Source: UBA11957 sp963603285
Lineage (GTDB): Bacteria; Bacillota; Clostridia; Lachnospirales; Lachnospiraceae
Length of the DNA: 64,000 nt
Direction: 5' to 3'
Assembly: GCA_963603285.1 (NCBI GenBank)
Contig: CAVCMG010000006.1
Coordinates: 1 to 64,000, forward strand
Positions 23,697 through 33,450 of the stretch are shown piece after piece. Numbering within the stretch: position 1 is the first letter of the stretch; each line of letters begins with the position of its first letter. The position numbers were made by a program, and so were the translations under genes. The notes below the pieces were generated by a model. It ran no database searches, was not told where the DNA came from, and saw nothing but the letters and a program-made list of their open reading frames with translations.

Positions 23697-25160
23697 TTAT
23701 CTCCAGCCTTTGGATTTCTCGTATGCTACGATAGTATCCACATTCTTCTTCTCGTATTTGTTAAATTTCTTCTCAGCCTCTGACTTGGAGCAGGTGCCTT
23801 TGTACCAGCTCTTGCTCTCAAAGTATTCTTTGTTGGATTTGCTGTCAAACTTGGCACCGCGGCGGGCATAGATCTCATTTAATGCACGGCGTACCTTGGT
23901 CTTTGACAGATCCTTTAAGTCAGATTCGGCAATATATTCGGAATCACTGTCAGCAAAGATGTAACCGCCGGATTTCTTGGAGGATGAGCTTGTATCTTCC
24001 TCTTTCTTCTCCTCTTCGGCTTTCTTTTCTTCCTCAGCCTTCTTTTCTTCTTCGGCCTTCTTTGCCTCTTCTTCCTTCTTCTTTGCTTCCTCTTCCTCCT
24101 TCTGGCGTTCTTCCTCGGCTGCCTTCTCAGCGGCGATCTCTTCCTCGCTCTTGACGATACCGGCTGCCTTGGCCTCGGTCATCAGTGTGGTACTATAATC
24201 CAGAGCGCTGGTCTGCCAGTCCGTATATTCCTGCGTATCGGCCTGATCGTAATTTACAGCGTCGGTTGCATTGGCTGCATCCTTGGCGTATGTCAGGCGG
24301 ATCATCTCACCGTCCTTGAAATACAGATGATAAGAGTCCGTACCGATCAGATCTGCATAGATCAGACTGCCGTTCTCATCATAATAGTAGGAACGTGTAT
24401 ACTGGGAGCCCTCTGTACCGCTGTCTGCCACGATTGCAGAAATGCGGCTGTCACCGTCCCAGTAAGCGGTGATACCGGTCTTGTAGGCGCTGGCCTTGTA
24501 TTCACCGGCAGTTCTCTTTGACTGGATCTCCTGATACTGCTGCTCTACGGTTGCCACAGCTGTTTCCAGCTCCTCAGTGGACAGCTTGTTCGGATCCTCT
24601 GCCGGTGTCACAGAAGCGCTGATAACGCTCTGGGATTCCTGCGGCTGGGATACGACTTGGCTCGAAGGTGTGGCCGAGCTCTGCGACTTTTTGTTATCTG
24701 TGGAAAGACTCTTGATAACCACAAAAGCCACTGCACCGACCAGAATCACACCGACCAGAACTAAAAGGATCACCTTGTCTCTGGCTTTCTTGGCCTTTCT
24801 TGCCTGTCTTTTGGCTCTGCGCTCCTCATAGGCGAAATCATCGTAATCTTCATCGTCATCGTCGTCTTCGAGCTGCTGGTATACCGGTGCCTTTTTGCTG
24901 CCGGTTTCCTGATCTGTTTCTTCAGAAGACTCCTGATCCAGCTGGTTTAAAAGCGCATCCAGCTCTTCATCCAGCGTAGATTTGTCCGGATCCGGTGCGG
25001 CTTTTTCCGTATCTGCGGCAGCTTCTTCTGTGACAGCTTCCGGCTGTGTCTCTTTGGCAGGCTCTGCTGCCGGTGCTTCTTCATGCGCTACCGGTGTACC
25101 ACAGTTGCTGCAGAAATTGGCTTTTTCATCCAGTTCAAATCCGCAATTTGTACATTTCAT
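23697..25160 (-). CDS. zinc-ribbon membrane protein with C-terminal YARHG domain
   Basis: The 487-residue protein has four parts. An N-terminal zinc ribbon carries CTNCGFE and CSNCGTP. An acidic linker follows, then one membrane helix near residues 133-153 (VILLVLVGVILVGAVAFVVI). A Ser/Glu-rich region leads into a coiled coil of repeated KKAEEE units at about 350-390. The C-terminal YARHG domain contains LNEIYARRGAKF and KSWYKG. YARHG domains are extracellular modules of clostridial surface proteins, so the zinc ribbon is cytosolic and the rest outside. ATG 25160 has GGAGG 8 bases upstream. Its position between aspS and hisC is unusual for a surface protein. Confidence 0.8.
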   Translation of the reverse strand: MKCTNCGFELDEKANFCSNCGTPVAHEEAPAAEPAKETQPEAVTEEAAADTEKAAPDPDKSTLDEELDALLNQLDQESSEETDQETGSKKAPVYQQLEDDDDDEDYDDFAYEERRAKRQARKAKKARDKVILLVLVGVILVGAVAFVVIKSLSTDNKKSQSSATPSSQVVSQPQESQSVISASVTPAEDPNKLSTEELETAVATVEQQYQEIQSKRTAGEYKASAYKTGITAYWDGDSRISAIVADSGTEGSQYTRSYYYDENGSLIYADLIGTDSYHLYFKDGEMIRLTYAKDAANATDAVNYDQADTQEYTDWQTSALDYSTTLMTEAKAAGIVKSEEEIAAEKAAEEERQKEEEEAKKKEEEAKKAEEEKKAEEEKKAEEEKKEEDTSSSSKKSGGYIFADSDSEYIAESDLKDLSKTKVRRALNEIYARRGAKFDSKSNKEYFESKSWYKGTCSKSEAEKKFNKYEKKNVDTIVAYEKSKGWR

Positions 25161-25203
25161 ACACATACCCTCCTTTGTTTAATAACCCCTTTTTATCTTT
25201 CGT

Positions 25204-26997
25204 TTACGCTTCTTCCGGTGCAGCGATCTGTAAGCCCAGCTCTTTTAACTGTTTCTCGTCGATGGCTGCCGGTGCTTCGGTCATCAGATCGGAAGCATCC
25301 TTTACCTTCGGGAAGGCAATGACTTCACGGATGGAATCTGCCTGTACCATCAGCATGACCAGACGATCCAGACCGTAAGCCAGTCCTGCGTGCGGCGGAA
25401 CACCGTATTTGAAGGCGTTCAGCAGGAAACCGAACTGTTCCCATGCCTGCTCCTTGGTAAAGCCAAGAACTTCAAACATCTTCTCCTGGATATCATCCTG
25501 ATGGATACGCACGGAACCGCCACCGATCTCCGTACCGTTTAAGACGATATCGTAGGCTTTGGCTCTTACGCTGCCCGGATCTGTGTCGATCTTGTCCCAG
25601 TCCTCTTCCATCGGCATGGTGAACGGATGATGCATCGCCATAAAGCGCTGCTCCTCATCGGACCACTCAAGAAGCGGGAACTCAGTTACCCACAGGAACT
25701 TGTATTCATTCTTATCTAAGAGATCCATCTGATGGGCCAGCTCGATACGCAGAGCGCCGAGAGATGCCCATACAACGGTATTCTTATCTGCGGCAAACAA
25801 TAACAGGTCGCCCGGCTGTCCGTCCATGGCCTTAATCAGAGCGTCCATCTCTTCCGGCTTCATGAATTTTGCAAAGGATGACTTGAAGCTGCCGTCCTCT
25901 GCGATTGCAATATAGGCCAGACCCTTTGCGCCGTAATCCTTGACAAAATCAACCAGCTTGTCGATCTTCTTTCTCGGCATAGCGCCCTGTCCCTTGGCGT
26001 TGATACCGCGGACTGTACCACCGGCTGCCAGAGCATTCTTAAATACAGCGAAATCGCAGTCTTTCACAACGTCGGATACATTATGCAGCTCCATACCGAA
26101 ACGCAGATCCGGCTTGTCGGAACCGAAACGGTCCATACATTCCTGCCATGTCATACGCTGGATCGGCAGCTGTACCTCAACACCGAGGATCTCCTTGAAC
26201 AGGTAAGCCAGCAGTCTTTCGTTAACATCGATAACGTCATCGACATCGACAAAGGACAGCTCCATATCGATCTGGGTAAATTCCGGCTGACGGTCGGCTC
26301 TTAAATCCTCGTCACGGAAGCATTTGGCGATCTGGATGTAACGGTCATAGCCGGAGCACATCAACAGCTGCTTGAACAGCTGCGGAGACTGCGGCAGGGC
26401 ATAAAAGCTGCCCGGATGTACACGGCTCGGTACAACATAGTCGCGGGCGCCCTCCGGTGTACTCTTGATCAGCACCGGCGTCTCGATCTCTAAAAATCCC
26501 TCATTTGCCATAAAAGCACGGGTCAGCTGTGCCACACGGCTTCTGACCATCAGATTACGCTGAATATCCGGACGGCGCAGATCCAGGAAACGGTATTTCA
26601 GACGCATTTCCTCACGGGTCTTGGAATTTTCCTCTACGGCAAACGGCGGTGTCTCGGACTCGGACAGGATGCGCAGGGATTCACAGCGGATCTCCAGCTC
26701 ACCGGTTGCCAGATTCGTATTGACTGCACCGGAACGTGCCTCTACACGGCCGGTTACGGCGATAACGAACTCACTTCTTAATTTACTTGCTTTTTCAAAA
26801 CCGGCATCGTCAATCTCTCCGTTTTCGAAGATCAGCTGCATGATACCGGAACGGTCACGCAGATCAACAAAGATGATGCCTCCTTTATTACGGGCTTTCT
26901 GTACCCAGCCCATCAGGGTAACGGTTTCTCCGATCTGAGCCTTTGTCACTTCCGCGCAGCGGCAGGTACGCTTCAGACCTTTCATGGATTCTGCCAT
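25204..26997 (-). CDS. aspS: aspartate--tRNA ligase
   Basis: The 597-residue class II synthetase has the bacterial AspRS layout: an OB-fold (LMGWVQKARNKGGIIFVDLRDRSGIMQ, residues 28-54), the catalytic core with YALPQSPQLFKQLLM and CFRDEDLRADRQPEFTQID (motif 2), a GAD insertion, and motif 3 GLAYGLDRLVMLM near the C-terminus. Whether it is discriminating or non-discriminating is not clear; an asnS gene is present in the same run. GGAGG lies 5 bases before the ATG. It follows hisS by 60 bases, the usual hisS-aspS order of Firmicutes. Confidence 0.97.
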   Translation of the reverse strand: MAESMKGLKRTCRCAEVTKAQIGETVTLMGWVQKARNKGGIIFVDLRDRSGIMQLIFENGEIDDAGFEKASKLRSEFVIAVTGRVEARSGAVNTNLATGELEIRCESLRILSESETPPFAVEENSKTREEMRLKYRFLDLRRPDIQRNLMVRSRVAQLTRAFMANEGFLEIETPVLIKSTPEGARDYVVPSRVHPGSFYALPQSPQLFKQLLMCSGYDRYIQIAKCFRDEDLRADRQPEFTQIDMELSFVDVDDVIDVNERLLAYLFKEILGVEVQLPIQRMTWQECMDRFGSDKPDLRFGMELHNVSDVVKDCDFAVFKNALAAGGTVRGINAKGQGAMPRKKIDKLVDFVKDYGAKGLAYIAIAEDGSFKSSFAKFMKPEEMDALIKAMDGQPGDLLLFAADKNTVVWASLGALRIELAHQMDLLDKNEYKFLWVTEFPLLEWSDEEQRFMAMHHPFTMPMEEDWDKIDTDPGSVRAKAYDIVLNGTEIGGGSVRIHQDDIQEKMFEVLGFTKEQAWEQFGFLLNAFKYGVPPHAGLAYGLDRLVMLMVQADSIREVIAFPKVKDASDLMTEAPAAIDEKQLKELGLQIAAPEEA

Positions 26998-27057
26998 ACT
27001 TTCCTCCTTCAGGCATTACGCCTCGTGAGCTTTCCTACCGGGTCTGTCCGGCAGTTC

Positions 27058-28314
27058 TCACATTTTATCTGTAAAATATTCTTTAAATTCTGTATAACCT
27101 TCGGCTGTCATCTGATCCTTCTGGAACTTTTTGTTCTTTTTCATCACAGCCACAGTTGTCTGCACACCCTCGTCTCTCAAAGCCTTTGCTTCGGACAGAA
27201 CGGTGATCATCTTGTCCGCCGGCATATTTTTCTCCACCAGCAGGGCAACCTTGCGGGAAGATCCCGGAACCTTGAAGCCTCTCTCCATCAGAAGCATGAC
27301 GATACGCTCGAAACCGATGGAAAATCCGCAGGCACAGGTGCTCTGGCCGGTAAATTTACCGATCATCTCATCGTAACGTCCGCCGCCACCGACAGAACCG
27401 CCGAACTCATCCATGGAGATCTCAAAAATCGGACCGGTATAGTAGGACATACCACGTACCAGTGTCGGGTCAAAGGCCAGCTTGAACTCAGCACCCTTGA
27501 TCTGCTCTACGCTGTTCATAATGGTCATCAGATCATCAGCATATTTGCTGTCCAGAAATCCTTCCAGCTTCTCCTTACAGAAGTTTACGCCTGCCGTATC
27601 CGGTGTTACCTGCTCAAACAGCTCCAGATATTTCGTAACGCAGGCTTCGTCAAAGCCCTCTTCAATCAGCTCGTTTCTGACGCCGTCCAGACCGATCTTG
27701 TCCATCTTGTCCAGAATGATAAAGACGGTATCGTAGCTTTCCGGCGCAAAGCCACTGTAAGCGGCCATGGCCTTTAAGATCCGTCTGTCGTTGATGCGGA
27801 TCGTGAAATTTTTAAAATCCAGCTTGCCAAGCAGTGTCGTGGTGGCACTGATCAGCTCGATCTCTGCCAGGATCGTCGGCTCGCCGAGAATATCGATATC
27901 GCACTGCATAAACTGACGGTAGCGTCCTCTCTGCGGACGGTCCGCACGCCATACACTGCCCATCTGCAGCGCCTTGAACGGGCTCGGCAGCTCGTTGGCA
28001 TGGTTGGCATAGTATCTGGACAGCGGCACAGTCAGGTCATAGCGCAGACCGCCGTCTACAAGATCCGCCTCTTCCTTTGCCTCGGCCAGTTTTAACTTCT
28101 CACCGCGCTTTAAGATCTTGAAGATCAGTTTTTCATTCTCACCGCCCTGTTTGCTGGACAGGTTCTCGATATGCTCTACACACGGCGTCTCGATGGACGA
28201 GAAACCGAAGGTCGCATAGGTTTCCTTGATCAGACGGATCATATAATCACGAATGACCATCTCCTCCGGCAGAATATCCTTCATACCGGTTACCGGTTTT
28301 TTCTTTAAAGCCAT
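27058..28314 (-). CDS. hisS: histidine--tRNA ligase
   Basis: The 418-residue class II synthetase starts MALKKKPVTGMKDILPEEM. It shows the HisRS signatures TPCVEHIENL, LRYDLTVPLSRYYANH, WRADRPQRGRYRQFMQCDIDI (motif 2), GGGRYDEMI, and GFSIGFERIVMLL (motif 3), with a C-terminal anticodon-binding domain. ATG 28314 is the start, with GGAGG 6 bases upstream; the same frame is open for 58 more codons into the HD-GYP gene, but this is chance. The gap to that gene is 22 bases. Confidence 0.97.
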   Translation of the reverse strand: MALKKKPVTGMKDILPEEMVIRDYMIRLIKETYATFGFSSIETPCVEHIENLSSKQGGENEKLIFKILKRGEKLKLAEAKEEADLVDGGLRYDLTVPLSRYYANHANELPSPFKALQMGSVWRADRPQRGRYRQFMQCDIDILGEPTILAEIELISATTTLLGKLDFKNFTIRINDRRILKAMAAYSGFAPESYDTVFIILDKMDKIGLDGVRNELIEEGFDEACVTKYLELFEQVTPDTAGVNFCKEKLEGFLDSKYADDLMTIMNSVEQIKGAEFKLAFDPTLVRGMSYYTGPIFEISMDEFGGSVGGGGRYDEMIGKFTGQSTCACGFSIGFERIVMLLMERGFKVPGSSRKVALLVEKNMPADKMITVLSEAKALRDEGVQTTVAVMKKNKKFQKDQMTAEGYTEFKEYFTDKM

Positions 28315-28336
28315 AATTTCCTCCTGGAATCTGTAT

Positions 28337-28966
28337 TTATTTCTCACATGCCGGCCGCAGCATTTCCGGAAAAAGCTCCCTAAGAAGCGCCGTCTGTTCC
28401 TGTACGGACAGCTTTTGCAGCCACACGACGGGTCGTAAGTCTTCTTCGTGTACCAGTCTCTGGAACGCCAGAAACATCTGCATGTCAAAATTCTTTACTT
28501 CTTCTATCATCAGCGACATCGCCGTATCCCGGTCAAACGCCCTGCGATAGGGTCTGTCAGACAACAGCGCAGCATATACATCGCACACCCGCAGGATCCG
28601 GGCACCCTCTGGAATAGCCTCCCCCCGCAGATTACGGGGATAGCCGCTGCCGTCATAATTTTCATGGTGATACAGAACCATCTGCTGTATCTCTTCGGAA
28701 AAGCCCTGCTGCTTTAACAGCTCGCTGCCAAACATCGAATGCATCCGGACATATTTGATCTCGTCTACCGTCATGGATTTGCCGTCCTCGACATAACGTC
28801 CAAGACGGATCTTGCCGATATCATGAATAAGTCCGGCCAGCCCCAGCGTCTCTGTAAAAGCGTCGTCACAGCCAAGCGCCCTGGCCAGCTGCATCGCAAA
28901 ATGGCTGACTGTCAGGCCATGATCAAGCTGTTCCAGAAGCGTATAATCCAGCAGATGTCCGCTCAT
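28337..28966 (-). CDS. HD-GYP domain phosphodiesterase-like protein
   Basis: The 209-residue protein is a stand-alone HD-GYP domain. His48-Asp49 lie in LIHDIGKIRLG, and His100-His101 with Gly-Tyr-Pro at 108-110 lie in LYHHENYDGSGYP. HD-GYP proteins hydrolyse cyclic di-GMP or related cyclic dinucleotides with a bi- or trinuclear metal site; the key residues are present. No receiver or sensor domain is attached. ATG 28966 has GAGG 5 bases upstream and begins 8 bases after the hemZ stop. Its placement between hemZ and hisS suggests co-expression with growth genes rather than with a motility cluster. Confidence 0.85.
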   Translation of the reverse strand: MSGHLLDYTLLEQLDHGLTVSHFAMQLARALGCDDAFTETLGLAGLIHDIGKIRLGRYVEDGKSMTVDEIKYVRMHSMFGSELLKQQGFSEEIQQMVLYHHENYDGSGYPRNLRGEAIPEGARILRVCDVYAALLSDRPYRRAFDRDTAMSLMIEEVKNFDMQMFLAFQRLVHEEDLRPVVWLQKLSVQEQTALLRELFPEMLRPACEK

Positions 28967-28974
28967 ATGTTCCT

Positions 28975-30444
28975 CTATCTCAGCCACTGCGCAATTCCTG
29001 CCTTCTTCCGCTCGATCATTTCGTCGATACGCGCGATATAATGCTCGACGGATTTGACATTTTCCACACGCTCGATCCGGGCGCCGTGGTCAAAGACAAA
29101 CTTCGTGGATGCTCCTGCGCCACAGGCGATGATCGACTGCTTTTCTTCCATAATCAGTATATTGTATATTCCTGCTTTGTCAACCTTTGCATAACCCACA
29201 TTTTCAAAATTTCCGGCGATGTTTTTCTGCCGGTACATGTAATATGGCCCCATGCCAAGCTCCATGGCCGTGCGTTCGCACAGTGTCATGATCTCCTGAC
29301 TGTTTTCAAAGGACATTTCCGTATATTCATCCTTGAACAGATTGAGTCTCGTTGCACGTTTTAAGGCCAGCGAATGAACCGTCAGACTGTCCGGTGCCAG
29401 CTCCTTCACCTTTTCCAGTGTGTAGGCCACCTCCGGGTAACCTTCGCCCGGAAGACCGATGATCAGATCCATGTTAATATTGTCAAAGCCGAGATCTCTG
29501 GCGGTATGGAATACATCGCAGACCTCCTCGACCGTATGCTTTCGGCCGATCACTTCGAGCGTTTTCTGGTTCATCGTCTGCGGATTGATGGAAATTCTCG
29601 TCACCGGGTACTTTTTCAGTACAGCGAGCTTTTCGGCTGTGATCGTATCGGGCCGTCCTGCTTCCACCGTAAATTCCAGCACATGGGACAGATCAAACTT
29701 TGTCGTCACCGCCTGTAAAAGCCTGTCAGACTGTTCCGGCGTCAGCGTCGTCGGTGTACCGCCACCGATGTAGATGCTCTGCAGCTTTTTATCTGCAAAG
29801 GCCTTCGCCGAGAAATCCAGCTCCTTGATCAGGGCATCCAGATACTCGTCCACTCGCTTTTCCCACTGCTTCAGCGGATGGGAGCCAAACGAGCAGTACA
29901 GACAGATGCTCGGGCAGAACGGAATACCGATATACAGGCTGTAGCCGTTTTCATAATCCATATCCTGCAAAAGTGCCCGCTCTCTGTTGGCGATGCTCAC
30001 TGCCAGAGAGGTCTTTTCGTTGCTGACAAAATAGGTCTTTCGCAGATAATTGGCAATATCCACGTTCTTCCAGCCCTCCTCGAGCAGATGCATCGGGATC
30101 TTTGTCGGTCGGATACCGGTCAGTGTTCCCCAGGGCAGTGTCTGCTTCGTATAGTCGGACAGCAGCGTGTAGACCAGCTGTTTCAGCACATTTTTGGTTT
30201 CTTTCCGATCCTTTTCATAATCGATCTCTGCCGACCGTTCAGAAACGACGGTATCCTGTTCCATAAGAATGGCTGTGATCCGGTTCTTTTCATAACACAT
30301 TCGCAGCAAAAGTGAAAATTCCCCGGCGGCTTTCTCACCGGTATAGAAATTTTTCACTTCCGCAGCCGGATAAAAAGCCTTGACCAGGGAATAGACGTCA
30401 TATTCAAAGTCGTGCAGGTTAAATTCTATGCCTATATTAAGCAT
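28975..30444 (-). CDS. hemZ: coproporphyrinogen dehydrogenase HemZ (radical SAM)
   Basis: The 489-residue protein has the radical SAM motif in GIPFCPSICLYCSFGSHP (CxxxCxxC), then YIGGGTPTTLTPEQ, and a HemZ-type N-terminal extension with LRKTYF. HemZ enzymes are HemN-like and act in coproporphyrinogen oxidation or heme handling in anaerobic Firmicutes. I choose ATG 30444, where the gene overlaps the end of the upstream metallo-hydrolase by 8 bases and has GAGG 10 bases before it; ATG 30465 is less well placed. The overlap implies translational coupling. No other heme biosynthesis gene is in the window. Confidence 0.88.
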   Translation of the reverse strand: MLNIGIEFNLHDFEYDVYSLVKAFYPAAEVKNFYTGEKAAGEFSLLLRMCYEKNRITAILMEQDTVVSERSAEIDYEKDRKETKNVLKQLVYTLLSDYTKQTLPWGTLTGIRPTKIPMHLLEEGWKNVDIANYLRKTYFVSNEKTSLAVSIANRERALLQDMDYENGYSLYIGIPFCPSICLYCSFGSHPLKQWEKRVDEYLDALIKELDFSAKAFADKKLQSIYIGGGTPTTLTPEQSDRLLQAVTTKFDLSHVLEFTVEAGRPDTITAEKLAVLKKYPVTRISINPQTMNQKTLEVIGRKHTVEEVCDVFHTARDLGFDNINMDLIIGLPGEGYPEVAYTLEKVKELAPDSLTVHSLALKRATRLNLFKDEYTEMSFENSQEIMTLCERTAMELGMGPYYMYRQKNIAGNFENVGYAKVDKAGIYNILIMEEKQSIIACGAGASTKFVFDHGARIERVENVKSVEHYIARIDEMIERKKAGIAQWLR

Positions 30445-31066
30445 ATGGATTGTTCCTCTTTTCATATCCTATTGTGGTGGCCTCACCGTGTCCCGGAAGT
30501 ACCTGCGTATCCTCGGGAAGCTCCGATAAAAGCCTTGCAAGGCTTGCTTTCATCGCCGCGCCGCTGGAGCCCGGAAAATCTGTTCTTCCGACAGACATAC
30601 AAAACAGGGTATCGCCGGAAAACAGGATATCCTCGTCCACCAGATCATAGCAGCAGCCTCCCGGCGTATGTCCCGGTGTATGCAGCACCCGGATCGTAAA
30701 TCCTGCAATGTTAAGTGTATCTCCATCCTTCAGAAGATGATCCGCCGTCAGCGTCAGGCTGTCTGCCCAGCCGCCGGAAAGATTTAAGGCCGGGGAAGCT
30801 AAAAGCTCCTTTTCATGCTCTTCGGCATAGACCGGGATCTCGTAGCGCTTTCTCAGGACATCTGCTGCGCCGATATGGTCAAAATGGCCATGGGTCAGAA
30901 GGATCGCGCAGGGCTTTGCACCCATCGCCGATACGAGGCGGATGATCTCATCGGCATTGTCTGCCGGATCTACGATAAACGCCTCTTTCGTTTCGGCATG
31001 CATGCAGACATAGACATTCGTCGATACCATGCCGAGCACTCTCTGTTGTATGATTGCGTTTTTCAT
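30437..31066 (-). CDS. MBL-fold metallo-hydrolase, glyoxalase II-like
   Basis: The 209-residue protein carries the metallo-beta-lactamase-fold motif LTHGHFDHIG, with His59, His61, Asp63 and His64. VLHTPGHTPGG and LFSGDTLF supply further metal ligands, and the closing VLPGHGEATTIGYEKRNNP is the usual end of small glyoxalase II-like hydrolases. The natural substrate of this clostridial branch is uncertain (thioesters are likely). It lies 15 bases after relA and overlaps hemZ by 8 bases, so it is firmly in the operon. GGAGG precedes the ATG. Confidence 0.88.
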   Translation of the reverse strand: MKNAIIQQRVLGMVSTNVYVCMHAETKEAFIVDPADNADEIIRLVSAMGAKPCAILLTHGHFDHIGAADVLRKRYEIPVYAEEHEKELLASPALNLSGGWADSLTLTADHLLKDGDTLNIAGFTIRVLHTPGHTPGGCCYDLVDEDILFSGDTLFCMSVGRTDFPGSSGAAMKASLARLLSELPEDTQVLPGHGEATTIGYEKRNNPYA

Positions 31067-31081
31067 CTGCTCTCCTCCTTA

Positions 31082-33382
31082 TCATGAACCTGTCGTTCGT
31101 TTGACATCCAGCACACTCTCCACCTGACGGACCTTCTCGATCAGGTAATTAAGCTCCTCGATACTGTGTACGTCAAAGCTCATGGAGATCGTGGCCGTTC
31201 CCTGTTTGCTGGTGCGCACATTCATGCTGGCCAGATCGATCTGTTTCTCTGTAAACAGTCTGGAGATGTCCACCACCAGACCGGTTCTGTTATTCGCATA
31301 TACCGTAATATCCGCGGTAAACAGCTGTCCGCTCGTCTCCTCCGGCTGCCATTCGGCCTCGATCATCCGTTCTCTGTCGATACCGTCCATATTCAGGACG
31401 TTCACACAGTCGGTACGGTGGATCGTCACGCCGCGGCCTCTGGTGACAAAGCCGACGATCTCGTCTCCCGGGATCGGATTACAGCATTTGGCGAAACGCA
31501 CGCTGACATCATGGCTGCCTTTGACCATGATCGCACCCTTGTGCTTACCGGGCTTTGCACCCTCCTTATCCTCGGACATACTCTTTAAGACGTCCTGATC
31601 AGTCAGAAGCTGTGCATGATCCTTGTCGTAGGACTCGATCAGCTTGTTTAAGATCTGACCCTCCTTCAGACCACCGTGTCCGATGGCTGCAAGCACGGAA
31701 TCCCAGTCGCGGAAACCATATTTGCGCAGTACCGCTTCGATGTACTGTGGCTTGGTGTATTCACCGAGGACTTTGCCTTTCATCTTGGCGTAATTGTTCA
31801 GAAGCTCCTTGCCCTTGACAATATTGTCCTCTTTCAGCTCCTGCTTGAACCACTGGTTGATCTTGTTGCGGGCCTGGGTGCTCTTGACGATCTTTAACCA
31901 GTCGCGGCTCGGGCCCTTGGAATTCTGGCTGGTCAGGATCTCGATCCGGTCACCGTTCTGGATCTTGTATTCGATCGGTACCAGCTTGCCGTTGACACGG
32001 GCGCCGACCATCTTGTTGCCGACGGCACTGTGGATGCTGTAGGCAAAATCGATCGTTGTCGATCCGCTCGGCAGCGTCTTGACATCGCCTGCCGGGCTGA
32101 AGCAGTATACATTATCTGAAAAGAGGTTTAAGTCACTCTTTAACAGCTTTAAAAACTCTTTGTTATCGGACATATCCTGCTGCCATTCGAGGATCTGTCT
32201 GAGCCAGCTTAATTTTGCCTCTTCCTGATTGCCCTGTACCTTCTTGCCGTCGGAAGCTTCCTTGTACTTCCAGTGGGCGGCGATACCGTATTCAGCGGTA
32301 CGGTGCATCTCATAGGTACGGATCTGGATCTCAAACGGCTGGCCGTTCGGTCCGATCAGCGTCGTATGCAGCGACTGGTACATATTAGGCTTTGGCATCG
32401 CAATATAATCTTTAAAACGTCCCGGGATCGGCTTGTACATCTCATGGATCACACCGAGAGCCGCATAACAGTCCTTGACGGTTTCCACGATAATACGCAC
32501 GGCAAACAGATCATAGATCTGGTCGAGGGTCTTGTCCTGATTGACCATCTTCTTATATATACTGAAGAAATGCTTGGCGCGTCCCTCCACCTGGGCATCA
32601 ATATGGGCATTTTTCAGATGCTCTGTGACCTCTGCGACGATGCCATTGACAAACTCTTCCCTCTCACTCTTTCTGAGGGCGATCTTTTCAACCAGATCGT
32701 AGTAAACCTCCGGCTTCAGGTATTTTAAAGAGAGATCATCCAGCTCTGTCTTGATCTTGGAAATACCCAGACGCTGTGCCAGCGGAGAATAGATATCCAT
32801 CGTCTCACGGGCTTTTTCCTTCTGCTTTTCCGGACGCATGTATTTGAGCGTACGCATATTGTGCAGACGGTCCGCCAGCTTGATCAGGATGACACGGATA
32901 TCCTTGGCCATGGCCAAAAACATCTTACGCAGATTTTCCGCCTGTACCTCCAGCTTATCCGCCGAATAGCTCAACTGCCCCAGCTTTGTAACGCCATCTA
33001 CCAAAAGAGCGACCTCAGGGCCGAAGATCTCCGTGATCTCTTCGTCCGTCATGACCGTATCTTCCACAACATCGTGCAGGATACCTGCCACGATCGTCTC
33101 CTTATCCATCTCCAGATCTGCCAGAATGATCGCTACGCAGAGCGGATGGATGATGTAAGGCTCCCCGGACTTTCTGAGCTGTCCTTCATGGGCATTCTTG
33201 GCGATCTGATAGGCCTTTTCGATCATACTGATATCATCGGAAGGATGATATTTGCGCACACTGGCGATCAGCTCGTCGTAGAGCTTCTCCGGGCTGGTAA
33301 AATCATCCATGGCCTTGACGCTTTTTTCCGCTTCTTCGATTTGTCGTTTTTTCTCTTCAGCCGTCAGGTTTTCTGTTCCCAT
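31082..33382 (-). CDS. relA: bifunctional (p)ppGpp synthetase/hydrolase, RelA/SpoT family
   Basis: The 766-residue protein has all domains of a long RSH enzyme. The HD hydrolase domain shows HDVVEDT, with His103-Asp104, and RLHNMRTL. The synthetase domain has DLFAVRIIV and GRFKDYIAMPKPNMYQSLHTT. A TGS domain (VYCFSPAGDVKTLPSGSTTIDFAY), a zinc-finger region with CCNPIPGDEIVGFVTRGRGVTIHR, and a C-terminal ACT domain follow. Both catalytic sites look intact, so it should make and degrade (p)ppGpp in the stringent response. GGAG lies 8 bases before the ATG. A weak hairpin separates it from apt, a purine-salvage gene, an order common in Firmicutes. Confidence 0.95.
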   Translation of the reverse strand: MGTENLTAEEKKRQIEEAEKSVKAMDDFTSPEKLYDELIASVRKYHPSDDISMIEKAYQIAKNAHEGQLRKSGEPYIIHPLCVAIILADLEMDKETIVAGILHDVVEDTVMTDEEITEIFGPEVALLVDGVTKLGQLSYSADKLEVQAENLRKMFLAMAKDIRVILIKLADRLHNMRTLKYMRPEKQKEKARETMDIYSPLAQRLGISKIKTELDDLSLKYLKPEVYYDLVEKIALRKSEREEFVNGIVAEVTEHLKNAHIDAQVEGRAKHFFSIYKKMVNQDKTLDQIYDLFAVRIIVETVKDCYAALGVIHEMYKPIPGRFKDYIAMPKPNMYQSLHTTLIGPNGQPFEIQIRTYEMHRTAEYGIAAHWKYKEASDGKKVQGNQEEAKLSWLRQILEWQQDMSDNKEFLKLLKSDLNLFSDNVYCFSPAGDVKTLPSGSTTIDFAYSIHSAVGNKMVGARVNGKLVPIEYKIQNGDRIEILTSQNSKGPSRDWLKIVKSTQARNKINQWFKQELKEDNIVKGKELLNNYAKMKGKVLGEYTKPQYIEAVLRKYGFRDWDSVLAAIGHGGLKEGQILNKLIESYDKDHAQLLTDQDVLKSMSEDKEGAKPGKHKGAIMVKGSHDVSVRFAKCCNPIPGDEIVGFVTRGRGVTIHRTDCVNVLNMDGIDRERMIEAEWQPEETSGQLFTADITVYANNRTGLVVDISRLFTEKQIDLASMNVRTSKQGTATISMSFDVHSIEELNYLIEKVRQVESVLDVKRTTGS

Positions 33383-33450
33383 TCTCTCTTCTCCGTCAGA
33401 CGTTTTTTGTCATCCCGCGCTTACCACGGGATTTTATTGCCCTAGCATAT

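Noticed and set aside
26998..28336. T-box leaders before aspS or hisS
   Set aside because: The upstream gaps are 60 and 22 bases and lack the T-box core; both genes appear to be expressed from upstream promoters. The same holds for asnS.
28315..28488. 58-codon N-terminal extension of hisS
   Set aside because: It lies inside the HD-GYP gene, while a strong ribosome site and a normal HisRS N-terminus are at 28314.
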